From the IMG/VR virus record IMGVR_UViG_3300017781_000034, positions 1 to 40,127 of that record: a stretch of 40,127 nucleotides of DNA; one strand, written 5' to 3'. The translations under genes and the position numbers were made by a program. The notes below the pieces were generated by a model. The model had not been told where the DNA came from, did no database searches, and saw only the letters and a program-made list of their open reading frames with translations. Numbering within the stretch: position 1 is the stretch's first letter; each line of letters opens with the position of its first letter. The stretch comes from a virus. Of the stretch, positions 29,462 through 38,400 are shown in pieces.

Positions 29462-29669
29462 CAGATGGCAAATACTTCCAAGACTTATGATGCTAGTGAT
29501 GACAGGCGTTTATATACGCTGTATCGAATGGGCTTTGAGTCAGCCAGAGTTGACCACACAACAAGCAGGGTTGATATCCGTGATTACAGGGGCGATGACA
29601 GGATCTTTCGCCATATGGATGGGAGCAGAGAAGTCAGAACCCAAAAGAATGGAGAGGGAAGAACGATGA
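29442..29669 (+). CDS. Two-span holin-like membrane protein (75 aa)
   Basis: Begins MTPETLDRWQILPRLMMLVM, followed by two hydrophobic segments (about 12-32 and 42-62, the second GLISVITGAMTGSFAIWMG) and a charged tail. I recall a common marine phage family with the same MTPETLDRW opening directly upstream of 3TM holins, so a lysis or antiholin role is likely. It is followed, overlapping as ATGA, by a micro-ORF and then the 3TM holin. Confidence 0.72.
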   Translation: MTPETLDRWQILPRLMMLVMTGVYIRCIEWALSQPELTTQQAGLISVITGAMTGSFAIWMGAEKSEPKRMEREER

Positions 29670-29752
29670 ACTGGAAGATATGGAGATACTTTAAAAGAAT
29701 ATGGTGTGCTATCTTAAATAAAAAGTGCCATGAAGATTGTGACTGCGTATAA
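29666..29752 (+). CDS. Cysteine-ended 28-residue miniprotein in the lysis cassette
   Basis: A 28-codon frame between ATG 29666 (overlapping the previous TGA as ATGA) and TAA 29750-29752 (overlapping the next ATG as TAATG). GGAGAGGG lies upstream as a strong ribosome site. The protein is an amphipathic basic and aromatic helix (NWKIWRYFKRIWCAIL) and ends with a cysteine cluster (KKCHEDCDCV). Tight coupling on both sides supports it as real. It may be a membrane-bound lysis accessory. Confidence 0.6.
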   Translation: MNWKIWRYFKRIWCAILNKKCHEDCDCV

Positions 29753-30111
29753 TGATAGGTACACTGCTTAGTTCAGTAACGAGTTTAGCGTCTTCATACA
29801 TAGATGGTAAGACAGCCATACAGAAGGCTGAAGCTACTATCAAGATGAAGGAAGCTACTGGTGAGATAGACTGGGACTTAGCTGCTATGAGGGCATCCCA
29901 AAGCTCGTGGAAGGACGAATGGCTTACATTGCTGTTCAGTATTCCTCTGATCTTGAGCTTTTGTGGGTCATGGGGCAGGGGTGTAGTAGCAGACGGATTT
30001 GAAGCACTGGCAGGTATGCCACAGTGGTATCAGATTGCATTGGGAGCTATCGTGAGTGCAAGTTTTGCTACACGATCTGCAGGTAAGTTTTTTAATAAGA
30101 GGAAGAAGTAA
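29752..30111 (+). CDS. Holin, GTA-type 3TM family (119 aa)
   Basis: Residues 1-50 form an amphipathic helical N-terminus. Hydrophobic spans follow (WLTLLFSIPLILSFCG and WYQIALGAIVSASFATRSAG), matching the holin family first seen in gene transfer agents (3TM holin). The order MIGTLLSSVTSLASSYIDGKTAIQKAE, then WKDEW before the first strong span, is typical. It forms membrane holes that release the endolysin encoded directly downstream (overlap of one base). Confidence 0.82.
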   Translation: MIGTLLSSVTSLASSYIDGKTAIQKAEATIKMKEATGEIDWDLAAMRASQSSWKDEWLTLLFSIPLILSFCGSWGRGVVADGFEALAGMPQWYQIALGAIVSASFATRSAGKFFNKRKK

Positions 30112-30578
30112 TGGCGTTTAAATTATCAGGAAGAAGTTTAGGAAAACTAGAAGGTGTACATCCTGTACTGGTAGACACAGTTAAACGTGCCATTGAAGTG
30201 AGCAAAGTGGACTTTGGAGTGATTTATGGTGTCCGTTCCCTTGCAGAACAAAAAAGATTGTATGAAGCAAAAAGATCACAAACGATGAAATCTAAACACC
30301 TTGTACAAGAAGATGGATATTCACATGCTGTCGATTTAATGGCTTATGATGGTAGTGACCCAAGTTGGGACATCGTGATGTACGATGACATAGCTGACGC
30401 AATGAAGCAAGCAGCACTAGAAATTGGAGCTAAAATTTGTTGGGGAGCTTCATGGCATATAGATAATATAGCTGAGTGGGACGGAACAATGGAAGCAGCG
30501 ATGAACGCTTATGTAGATTTACGTAGAAGTCAAAACCGCCGCCCATTTATTGATGGTCCTCATTTTCAAGTAAGCTGA
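30111..30578 (+). CDS. Endolysin, M15 (D-alanyl-D-alanine / L-Ala-D-Glu type) peptidase
   Basis: A zinc peptidase that cuts peptidoglycan cross-bridges. The motif SKHLVQEDGYSHAVDLM (from residue 61) gives the zinc ligands H63 and D75, and the C-terminal DGPHFQ gives H151. The 155-residue length is normal for single-domain phage endolysins such as T5-like Lys. There is no signal peptide, so release depends on the upstream holin. A second lysin (SleB type) is encoded in the early arm. Confidence 0.9.
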   Translation: MAFKLSGRSLGKLEGVHPVLVDTVKRAIEVSKVDFGVIYGVRSLAEQKRLYEAKRSQTMKSKHLVQEDGYSHAVDLMAYDGSDPSWDIVMYDDIADAMKQAALEIGAKICWGASWHIDNIAEWDGTMEAAMNAYVDLRRSQNRRPFIDGPHFQVS

Positions 30579-30901
30579 TGGCGTTACCTGAACGAGTCAA
30601 AAATAAGATGAAGGATGTAGGTCTGAGAGCAGTCAACAAAGCTCAAAGACTACCTGACAGTGATACATCTGGTAAATCACATCACGTTATGGCTAGTGAG
30701 GGTGGCAAGTATAAGTACATAAAGTTTGGACAAAAGGGTGTAAAGACTAACCAGACAGTTGGACAGAGAAAAGCATTTAAAAGTAGACACGCTAAGAATA
30801 TAGCCAAGGGTAAATTATCTGCGGCATATTGGGCAGACAAAGTTAAATGGAGTCCAAGTAAAACTAAATCTCCTTCTAAGAAATGGAAAAAGGGTTCATA
30901 A
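30578..30901 (+). CDS. Small basic conserved protein with SARHAKNI-like core (107 aa)
   Basis: Contains KSHHVMASEGGKYKYIKFGQKGV, then KAFKSRHAKNIAKGKLSAAYWADKVKW. I recall this as a frequent virome family (KARHAKNIAKGKMSAAYWADKVKW). It is basic and of unknown function, and it sits between the endolysin and terminase genes. No catalytic motif. It belongs in type with the basic cluster at 28237-29037. Confidence 0.75.
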   Translation: MALPERVKNKMKDVGLRAVNKAQRLPDSDTSGKSHHVMASEGGKYKYIKFGQKGVKTNQTVGQRKAFKSRHAKNIAKGKLSAAYWADKVKWSPSKTKSPSKKWKKGS

Positions 30902-31270
30902 ATGGCACGACAACTTACAGAAAAACAACAAAAGTTACTAGCTGTATTATTTGACGAAGCAGGAGGTGACTTAGTTATGGCTAAGAAGTTAGCAGGATAT
31001 TCTGATGCATCAAGCACAACAGAAGTAATGAGGGGCATCAAAGACGAAATACTAGAAGCTACACAAGACTATATGGCTAGAAATGCACCACGAGCTGCTG
31101 TTGCGATTGCAGGGGGTTTGATAGATCCAACAGAGCTAGGTATACGTGACAAACTAGCTGCAGCGAAAGAGTTACTTGACAGAACTGGTTTAGTAAAAAC
31201 AGAAAAGATGCAAGTAGAAGCTACAGGTGGTGTGATGTTAATGCCACCAAAAGAAAAAGGCAATGAATAG
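30902..31270 (+). CDS. Probable terminase small subunit (122 aa)
   Basis: Begins LTEKQQKLLAVLFDEAGGDLVMAKKLAGYSD, a pattern of small terminase proteins with an N-terminal helix-turn-helix that binds the packaging site. It continues with helices (RDKLAAAKELLDRTGLVKTEK), whose RTGLVK-like ending I recall from marine phage small terminases. The start is one base after the previous stop. The following gene also looks DNA-binding, so either may do the recognition step. Confidence 0.6.
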   Translation: MARQLTEKQQKLLAVLFDEAGGDLVMAKKLAGYSDASSTTEVMRGIKDEILEATQDYMARNAPRAAVAIAGGLIDPTELGIRDKLAAAKELLDRTGLVKTEKMQVEATGGVMLMPPKEKGNE

Positions 31271-31670
31271 ATCATTAGGTAAGTGGACACTACCACAACC
31301 CACAGACATGAAAGAAGAAGAAGAGTGGGTAGCTATACCTAAGATAGCAAGAACAGTACCGTTTGGTTATGTTGTAGATGAAAACGATCCAGATGTTTTG
31401 CAACCAGTAAAGTTAGAGTTAGATTTATTAGAACAGGCAAGAGCATACACACGACAGTATTCATACAGGCAAGTTGCCAACTGGCTAACAAAAAACAGTG
31501 GACGAGAAATATCTCACGTAGGATTGATGAAACGGTTAAAGAATGAGCGACAACGTAAGAACAAAGTTACAAGCTTACGCAAGTGGGCAGAGTATGCCGA
31601 AAAAGCGATTAACAAAGCGAAAGAACTCGAAGAAAGTCGTACAGGAGCAAAAACAGAAGCCACCAGTTAA
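31263..31670 (+). CDS. Helix-turn-helix protein adjoining terminase (135 aa)
   Basis: Overlaps the previous gene by eight bases and the large terminase by up to 128. Residues 60-100 look like a helix-turn-helix: ARAYTRQYSYRQVANWLTKNSGREISHVGLMKRLKN. The C-terminus is charged and partly dual-coded with the terminase start. The position directly before the large terminase is usual for a small subunit or packaging cofactor, so it may share this role with the 122-residue protein upstream. Confidence 0.65.
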   Translation: MNRSLGKWTLPQPTDMKEEEEWVAIPKIARTVPFGYVVDENDPDVLQPVKLELDLLEQARAYTRQYSYRQVANWLTKNSGREISHVGLMKRLKNERQRKNKVTSLRKWAEYAEKAINKAKELEESRTGAKTEATS

Positions 31671-33102
31671 AGAAATAGAAATAGATGTACTACCTGTAGA
31701 AGAATCACACAATGTTATTTTTCAACCAAACAAAGGTCCTCAAACATCATTTCTAGCAGCAGGTGAAAGAGAAGTTCTATACGGTGGGTCAGCAGGAGGT
31801 GGTAAGTCCTACGCAATGTTAGCAGACCCTTTGCGTTATATGGGACATCCTGCATTTAGTGGCTTACTACTGCGTCACACCACAGAAGAGTTACGAGAAC
31901 TTATATTTAAAAGTCAAGAACTCTACCCAAAAATATGGAAGGGTATTAAGTGGTCAGAACGAAAGATGCAGTGGGTAGCACCATCAGGTGCAAGACTATG
32001 GATGTCATATCTCGACAGAGATGATGATGTGCTACGATACCAAGGACTAGCATTTAGTTGGATAGGATTTGACGAACTTACACAGTGGGCTACACCGTTT
32101 GCTTGGAACTACATGAGATCACGTTTACGTTCTACATCATCTGATCTGCCAGTGTACATGAGAGCAACTACGAACCCCGGAGGTAGGGGGCATCACTGGG
32201 TCAAGAAGATGTTTATAGACCCTGCACCATATAACAAGGCATTTAATGCAACAGACATTGAAAGTGGAGAAGAACTCAAGTATCCTGCAGGACACAGCAA
32301 AGCAGGACAGCCACTATTCAAACGTAGGTTTATACCTGCTCGACTTACAGATAACCCTTATCTCTCGGAGCAAGGCGATTATGAAGCAATGCTTCTATCC
32401 CTTCCTGAACAGCAAAGAAGACAACTACTGGAAGGAGATTGGGATATTAAAGAAGGAGCAGCTTTCACCGAGTTTGATCGCAACATACATGTGGTTGAGC
32501 CTTTCCATATACCTAGTAATTGGACTAAGTTTAGGTCATGCGACTATGGGTATGGAAGTTATTCTGCCGTTGTATGGTTTGCTGTTAGTCCATCTGAACA
32601 GCTAGTAGTGTACAGAGAGTTGTACGTATCAAAGGTGTTAGCTACAGACTTGGCTGATATGATACTAGATGAAGAAGCAGAAGACGGCAATATAAGATAT
32701 GGAGTGTTAGATAGTTCACTCTGGCACAAACGAGGAGACACAGGACCTAGCCTAGCAGAACAAATGATTATGAAAGGCTGTAGGTTTAGACCCTCTGATA
32801 GAAGTCGAGGAAGTAGAGTATCAGGTAAAAATGAAATACATAGAAGATTACAAGTTGATGAGTTCACCGAAGAGCCACGTTTGGTTTTTTTTAGCACATG
32901 TACTGACATCATCTCGCAACTACCTGCTATACCACTGGATAAAAAAAATCCAGAAGATATAGACACAAACTCAGAAGATCACTTGTATGATGCTCTAAGA
33001 TATGGTATAATGTCAAGACCACGGTTTAGTGTATTTGATTATGATCCTGCAAACAGACAAACAAATAGCATGCCTGTAGCAGACGCAACATTTGGATATT
33101 AA
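31543..33102 (+). CDS. terL: Terminase large subunit (ATPase-nuclease)
   Basis: Pumps DNA into the procapsid and cuts it. Walker A is GSAGGGKS (82-89), Walker B is FSWIGFDE (171-178), and the coupling motif is RATTNPGG (207-214). The nuclease domain opens with RSCDYGYGSYSAVVW (about 335-350), whose D is the first metal ligand, and a later NSEDHLYDALRY supplies another. The start is uncertain: ATG 31543 overlaps the upstream gene by 128 bases, while ATG 31594 (MPKKRLTK) is an alternative with a GGGCAG ahead. The 519-residue length is normal. Confidence 0.95.
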   Translation: MSDNVRTKLQAYASGQSMPKKRLTKRKNSKKVVQEQKQKPPVKEIEIDVLPVEESHNVIFQPNKGPQTSFLAAGEREVLYGGSAGGGKSYAMLADPLRYMGHPAFSGLLLRHTTEELRELIFKSQELYPKIWKGIKWSERKMQWVAPSGARLWMSYLDRDDDVLRYQGLAFSWIGFDELTQWATPFAWNYMRSRLRSTSSDLPVYMRATTNPGGRGHHWVKKMFIDPAPYNKAFNATDIESGEELKYPAGHSKAGQPLFKRRFIPARLTDNPYLSEQGDYEAMLLSLPEQQRRQLLEGDWDIKEGAAFTEFDRNIHVVEPFHIPSNWTKFRSCDYGYGSYSAVVWFAVSPSEQLVVYRELYVSKVLATDLADMILDEEAEDGNIRYGVLDSSLWHKRGDTGPSLAEQMIMKGCRFRPSDRSRGSRVSGKNEIHRRLQVDEFTEEPRLVFFSTCTDIISQLPAIPLDKKNPEDIDTNSEDHLYDALRYGIMSRPRFSVFDYDPANRQTNSMPVADATFGY

Positions 33103-33103
33103 T

Positions 33104-35260
33104 ATGGCTGAAGATAATATAGACGAAGAAGTATTTATGGATGACTCATCAATCGCTATCGAAGATACAGAGGTAGATAGTCAAGACGATTACAATAGTT
33201 CTAACATCATTCCATACATCATGGATAGATACAAAAAAGCTGATGACTACAGAGAGCAAGACGAGCAAAGATGGTTACGAGCATACAGGAACTACAGAGG
33301 TCTATATGGTTCTGATGTACAGTTTACAGAAGCAGAGAAGTCAAGAGTATTTATTAAAGTAACAAAAACTAAAACACTTGCAGCATATGGACAGATAGTT
33401 GATGTGTTGTTTGCTAATAATAAGTTTCCACTTACGGTAGAGCCAACAGAATTACCAGAGGGTGTAGTATCAGATGTAAGCTTTGATCCGAAAGAGCCAG
33501 AGAACATTAGAGGAAAACTAGACGAAATGGAAAGTCCTTATGGCTTTGCAGGTGATGGTAAAGATTTACCTGCAGGTTCTACAAAAGAAAGCTTGACGGA
33601 CAAACTAGGACCTTTGGAAGGTAAGTTTGATGATGTAGATAATCTGAGAGAGGGTGTGGGTAAAACACCTTCAGCGATTACATTTAGTCCTGCAATGATT
33701 GCTGCAAAGAATATGCAGAAGCAGATACATGACCAGTTAGAAGAATCAAATGCAAACAAGCATCTACGTAGCACAGCATTTGAAATGGCTCTGTTTGGCA
33801 CAGGTGTGATGAAAGGACCTTTTGCTGTAGATAAAGAATACCCTAACTGGGATGATGAGGGTGAGTATTCTCCTGTATTCAAAACAGTGCCACAGGTTTC
33901 ACATGTATCTGTATGGAACTTCTTTCCTGATCCAGATGCAAACAACATGGATGAAGCACAGTATGTGATAGAAAGACACAAGATGTCACGATCACAGCTA
34001 CGTGCATTAAAGAAACGACCACACTTTAGAGACACACTTATAGATGAAGCCATAGAGCTAGGTGAGAACTACAATAAAGAATACTGGGAAGATGATCTAT
34101 CTGACTATTCACCAGAACATGCAATAGCACGATATGAAGTGCTAGAATATTGGGGTATGGTAGATACAAACATGCTCAAAGAACAGGGATTAGATATTCC
34201 TGAAGAGATAGCAGATCACGATGAAATACAGGCAAACATCTGGATATGCAACAGTAAAGTGTTACGAATGGTACTTAATCCATTTAAACCTGCTAAGATA
34301 CCTTATATGGCTGCTCCGTATGAACTCAACCCATACAGCTTCTTTGGTGTAGGTATAGCAGAGAACATGGACGATACACAGACATTAATGAACGGTTTTA
34401 TGCGAATGGCTGTTGACAATGCTGTGATGTCTGGTAATCTGTTAATAGAGATAGATGAAACAAACTTAGTACCGGGTCAAGACCTTTCTGTCTATCCGGG
34501 AAAAATATTCAGAAGACAGGGTGGTGCTCCGGGTCAAGCAATCTTTGGTACAAAGTTTCCAAACGTAGCTAACGAGAATATGCAACTGTTTGACAAAGCC
34601 AGAGTGCTTGCAGACGAAAGCACAGGACTGCCAAGCTTTGCTCATGGGCAAACAGGTGTCATGGGTGTAGGACGTACAGCGTCAGGTATATCCATGCTGA
34701 TGAACGCAGCAAGTGGTGGCATAAAGAATGTTATAAAGAACGTAGACGATTATTTACTTAGACCATTAGGCGAAGGTCTGTTTAGATTTAACATGCAGTT
34801 TAACTTTGATAAAAAGACCAAAGGGGACTTAGAAGTGAAAGCTCGTGGTACAGAAAGCTTGATGGCAAACGAAGTGCGTAGCCAAAGACTTATGCAGTTT
34901 TTACAAGTGGCAAGCAATCAGTCACTTGCACCGTTTGCAAAGTTTCAGTATGTAATAAGAGAGATAGCCAAGTCACTAGACCTAGACCCAGAGAAGGTGA
35001 CAAACAACATGGACGAAGCTGCATTGCAAGCAGAGATCATGAAAAAATTCCAACAGCAACAGCCACAACAGCCGACACCTCCTGCAGGGGCAAATCCCCT
35101 AGATCCAACAGGGGCAGGTGGTGCGACTATAGGAACAGGGCAAGTACCGTTGCCACAGGAACAAGGATTTACAGGAAATGCAGAACAACCTACAGGACAA
35201 GCTACTCAGCAAGCTCAAGCCACTGGTCAACAACAAGGACCAATGGGACAGCTTCAATGA
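33104..35260 (+). CDS. Portal protein (718 aa)
   Basis: Forms the dodecameric gate for DNA at the capsid vertex. Start chosen at ATG 33104, one base after the terminase stop; an upstream TTG is less likely. The sequence has portal-like features: HVSVWNFFPDPDANNMDEAQYVIERH in the wing, the stem/crown region QTLMNGFMRMAVDNAVMSGN, and GRTASGISMLMNAASGGIKNVIKNVDDYLLRPL. The C-terminal 60 residues are Gln/Pro-rich (QQQQPQQPTPPAG). Position directly after terminase supports it. Size is at the large end, typical of podoviral portals with long barrels. Confidence 0.9.
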   Translation: MAEDNIDEEVFMDDSSIAIEDTEVDSQDDYNSSNIIPYIMDRYKKADDYREQDEQRWLRAYRNYRGLYGSDVQFTEAEKSRVFIKVTKTKTLAAYGQIVDVLFANNKFPLTVEPTELPEGVVSDVSFDPKEPENIRGKLDEMESPYGFAGDGKDLPAGSTKESLTDKLGPLEGKFDDVDNLREGVGKTPSAITFSPAMIAAKNMQKQIHDQLEESNANKHLRSTAFEMALFGTGVMKGPFAVDKEYPNWDDEGEYSPVFKTVPQVSHVSVWNFFPDPDANNMDEAQYVIERHKMSRSQLRALKKRPHFRDTLIDEAIELGENYNKEYWEDDLSDYSPEHAIARYEVLEYWGMVDTNMLKEQGLDIPEEIADHDEIQANIWICNSKVLRMVLNPFKPAKIPYMAAPYELNPYSFFGVGIAENMDDTQTLMNGFMRMAVDNAVMSGNLLIEIDETNLVPGQDLSVYPGKIFRRQGGAPGQAIFGTKFPNVANENMQLFDKARVLADESTGLPSFAHGQTGVMGVGRTASGISMLMNAASGGIKNVIKNVDDYLLRPLGEGLFRFNMQFNFDKKTKGDLEVKARGTESLMANEVRSQRLMQFLQVASNQSLAPFAKFQYVIREIAKSLDLDPEKVTNNMDEAALQAEIMKKFQQQQPQQPTPPAGANPLDPTGAGGATIGTGQVPLPQEQGFTGNAEQPTGQATQQAQATGQQQGPMGQLQ

Positions 35261-35414
35261 TTATATAAATTTTTTAATAGCACAAAACCACGCTGTTATG
35301 GAGCAGACAAACGAATTAGTTATACTGCACAGATCACAAGGTGCTATTATGATATTAAGACGATTGCGACAACTAAGAGATAATGTAAACGCAAATGGAA
35401 AGAATCAAACCTAA
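35178..35414 (+). CDS. Small helical late protein (78 aa)
   Basis: Overlaps the portal 3' end by 83 bases in another frame and the next gene by 20. The protein is helical: DQWDSFNDYINFLIAQNHAVMEQTNELVILHRSQGAIMILRRLRQLRDNV. I recall a similar short protein with an HRSQGAI-like motif after the portal gene in marine podoviruses. A head-assembly or connector accessory is likely by place. No domain known. Confidence 0.68.
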   Translation: MQNNLQDKLLSKLKPLVNNKDQWDSFNDYINFLIAQNHAVMEQTNELVILHRSQGAIMILRRLRQLRDNVNANGKNQT

Positions 35415-38400
35415 TCCTAATAGACTTTTGGTTGGCAAGCCTACAGGAGAAATAACTAGAGCAGGTAGACCTGTGTTAGAAACTTCTGAAGGTGAAATGG
35501 TTTCTGAAAGATCACGAACTATACCCATCGGAGGTAAGTTTTATAATGTGCCTAGTATATATGCTAACAAAGAATATACAGAGGACGAGTTAAAAAAGGC
35601 TATTGAAGATAATAGGCTTATACCAACAAGTGAACACGACACTTATGAAGAAGCAATAGAAGCGGCTAAAGATAGAAGTGATAGTCTAAGACCTGAAGAC
35701 GATAAAAGAGCAGCAATAAGGGCTAGGTTAGAAAAAAGCAGAAAAGGCTCTACACAAGATGAGCAAATGTCTCGCTTACTTGGTTCTCAAACAAAAGCTA
35801 TTGAGGAACAATTTGAAGGTAAAGATGTATTTGATAGTGAGTCTGGAAAAGATTTTTTAGTAGGTGCGTCAGATTTTATTCCCGGAGTTAGCACAGCTAA
35901 AGATACTACAGATTTAGTTAGAAGTGTTTCTGAGCAAGATATGCTTGGTGCAGGAGTTGCCCTTTCATCTTTATTAGTGGGTGCTGTACCAGTTGTAGGA
36001 GGAGTTGCTAGAAAAGGTATAAAAAAAGCAGCAGAAAAGTTAAAATTAAAAGATGTAGAAAATAATAAAGAAAAAATAGTAGACGAAATAGAAGAGTCAA
36101 AAGAGTATATAGACGCTAAATTTTTAGACGAAGATAAAATACCCACAAAAACAACTAAGGGTTACAAATTATTTAGGCAAAAAGATGGAGAACTTTATCC
36201 ATTATTTGTTGATACAAAAAGTCCTGTGCCTAAAGGTAGATGGCTAGAAGCAACAGATGCTTATCATTTTAAAGATTTAAAAGGTGTAAAAAGAACTCCT
36301 GCTAAGACAGGAGATGCACAACCAATAGCTGACCAAGCTACCGTTGACGAAATGAAAAAGTTAGGTATTAAACCTACTACCACAGAAAAAGCATTAAAAC
36401 AGTCTCCGTTTGGAACTGTGATGTCTGTTAAATACCGACCCGGATGGCATGGTGATACAAGACCAACGGCTTCACATTTAAGAGAAGGACCTGATAGAGT
36501 TTGGGCAGAGGTTGAATTTTCTGATGATGTAGACTATCAATCTATAGCTAATAAAGGAGCTGCTAAACTTAAAGATGGAAGTATAAATACTAAAACGGCA
36601 GATTTAGATTATATACCTACAGGGGGAAGTTATAGATACAAGACAAACCCTAATATGGAAGGTTCTTGGCTTATAAGTGGTGAAATGAAAGTTAATAAAG
36701 TTTTGAGTGAAAACGAAGTAAAAGCTTTAAACAAAGCAAAAAATTTTAATCAAGGAGGAGCAGTGATGCAGGAACAAATGAAAATGGCTTTCATGCAAGA
36801 AGGTGGCATGCAGGACGATGGTGGTGAAACAGAACCAACGTCAGGCAACAAAGTACCGTCAGGTTCATTAAAAGAAGAAGTTGCAGACGATATACCCACA
36901 ATGCTTAGTGAGGGTGAGTTTGTTTTTCCTGCAGACGTTGTGCGATACATTGGTCTTGAAACATTGATGAAGATGCGTCAAGATGCAAAGCAAGGCTTGA
37001 AGATGATGGATAAGATGGGACAGCTTGGCAACCCAGACGAAGCTGAGATACCAGATGATCTTCCATTTGGTATGGCTGACTTAGTTGTTATATCAGGTGA
37101 GATGAAAAAAGAAGATGATGACGAGAAAGAAGAAAAGGCTGAAGGTGGTGCAGTAGGACTACAAACAGGAGGACTGCTTAGTGATCCACGATTTACAAGT
37201 CAGGTGACGGCAGGTACACAGCCGACAGAGTATACGGAAGAAGAGAAGCAAGAAATACGAGACTCATTAAAGACTGCTCCTACTCGTGGATCTGTTACAC
37301 TTAAAAAGGTAGTTAACCCAAACAATCCAGATGATTTTGAAATGCATCCGTTTGAGGGGGACGAGCCTATGTTCCCATTACCAGAGGGATACGTTGTAGA
37401 TGATAGTCCTACAGAAGAACAGATAGGTGCTAGACCTAGAATGACCACAACAACAGATGATGATAGAGGTGGCTCTGATAGACCTAGCGTTGGTGAAGCA
37501 CAGCCTGATCCTTTTGCTCAACCTCAACCTAGATTTGAAACTGCACAAGATACAGACATAATGGATGCAAACTATGGACTATTTAAAGAAGATGGTTCAC
37601 CTATAAGTTTACAAGAAACTACATTTAATAATTTAAAAGATGAATATGATGCATTAAAGTCTAGTGGAATTAAAGAATCAAAATTATCTTTTCAGCAATA
37701 CTATAACTTACCAACGTATGATAAAGTAAGATTTGCCTTGCAAACTAGATTAGGCACTGCTCCTACAGCAGAACAAGTCAACAAAGCATTAGAAGCATCC
37801 AAAGCAGGTGCTACAGGATTAGCAGGTATACTAAGTCCAGTTACAAGCTTTATAAGAAACATCTTTAGTTCTAAGGCGTCGGAAAGTATTAAAGCTGCAG
37901 ATTCTAAGAACCCTACAATAAAAGCAAGACAAGAAAGACTTGATGCAGAAACCAGATTGAACAAAGTCTTAAAGGCTGATCCTAGAGATAAATCTGCAGT
38001 AACAAAAGATGCTTACAAACAATATTTAACAGATTTAAATACCCAGACTAAACCTTTAGTTCCTGCTCTAAACAAAGCAGATGCATTTTTGTCAGGTATT
38101 CGTGAAGATGATAAGGGTGTTCTTAGAGTATCTCAACCCGGAAATCCTAATGCTGAACTTACAAAAGGTGCATTAGGTAGAATAGAACAGAACAGAAGAG
38201 ATGTTAGAGATAGAGTAGAGCAAAATGTTTTAACAAAGGGAAAAACAGCAGTGCCAACAGGTCCGGGCAGTTTTATGTATGTTCCTTCACAAGAGTCTGG
38301 GGACAGCGAAGCTCAACAAAGAGCCAGAGATGAAAATCCTCTTGAAGCTTCTCTAAGTCAAAACCCTGCGTATCAAAGTCAAGAAGAACTAGCAAATCCT

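Noticed and set aside
29465-29752. A 95-residue frame overlapping the first holin-like gene
   Set aside because: Its first two thirds are the antisense-like shadow of the membrane protein in another frame. Only the last 28 codons, with their own ribosome site, look real and are listed.
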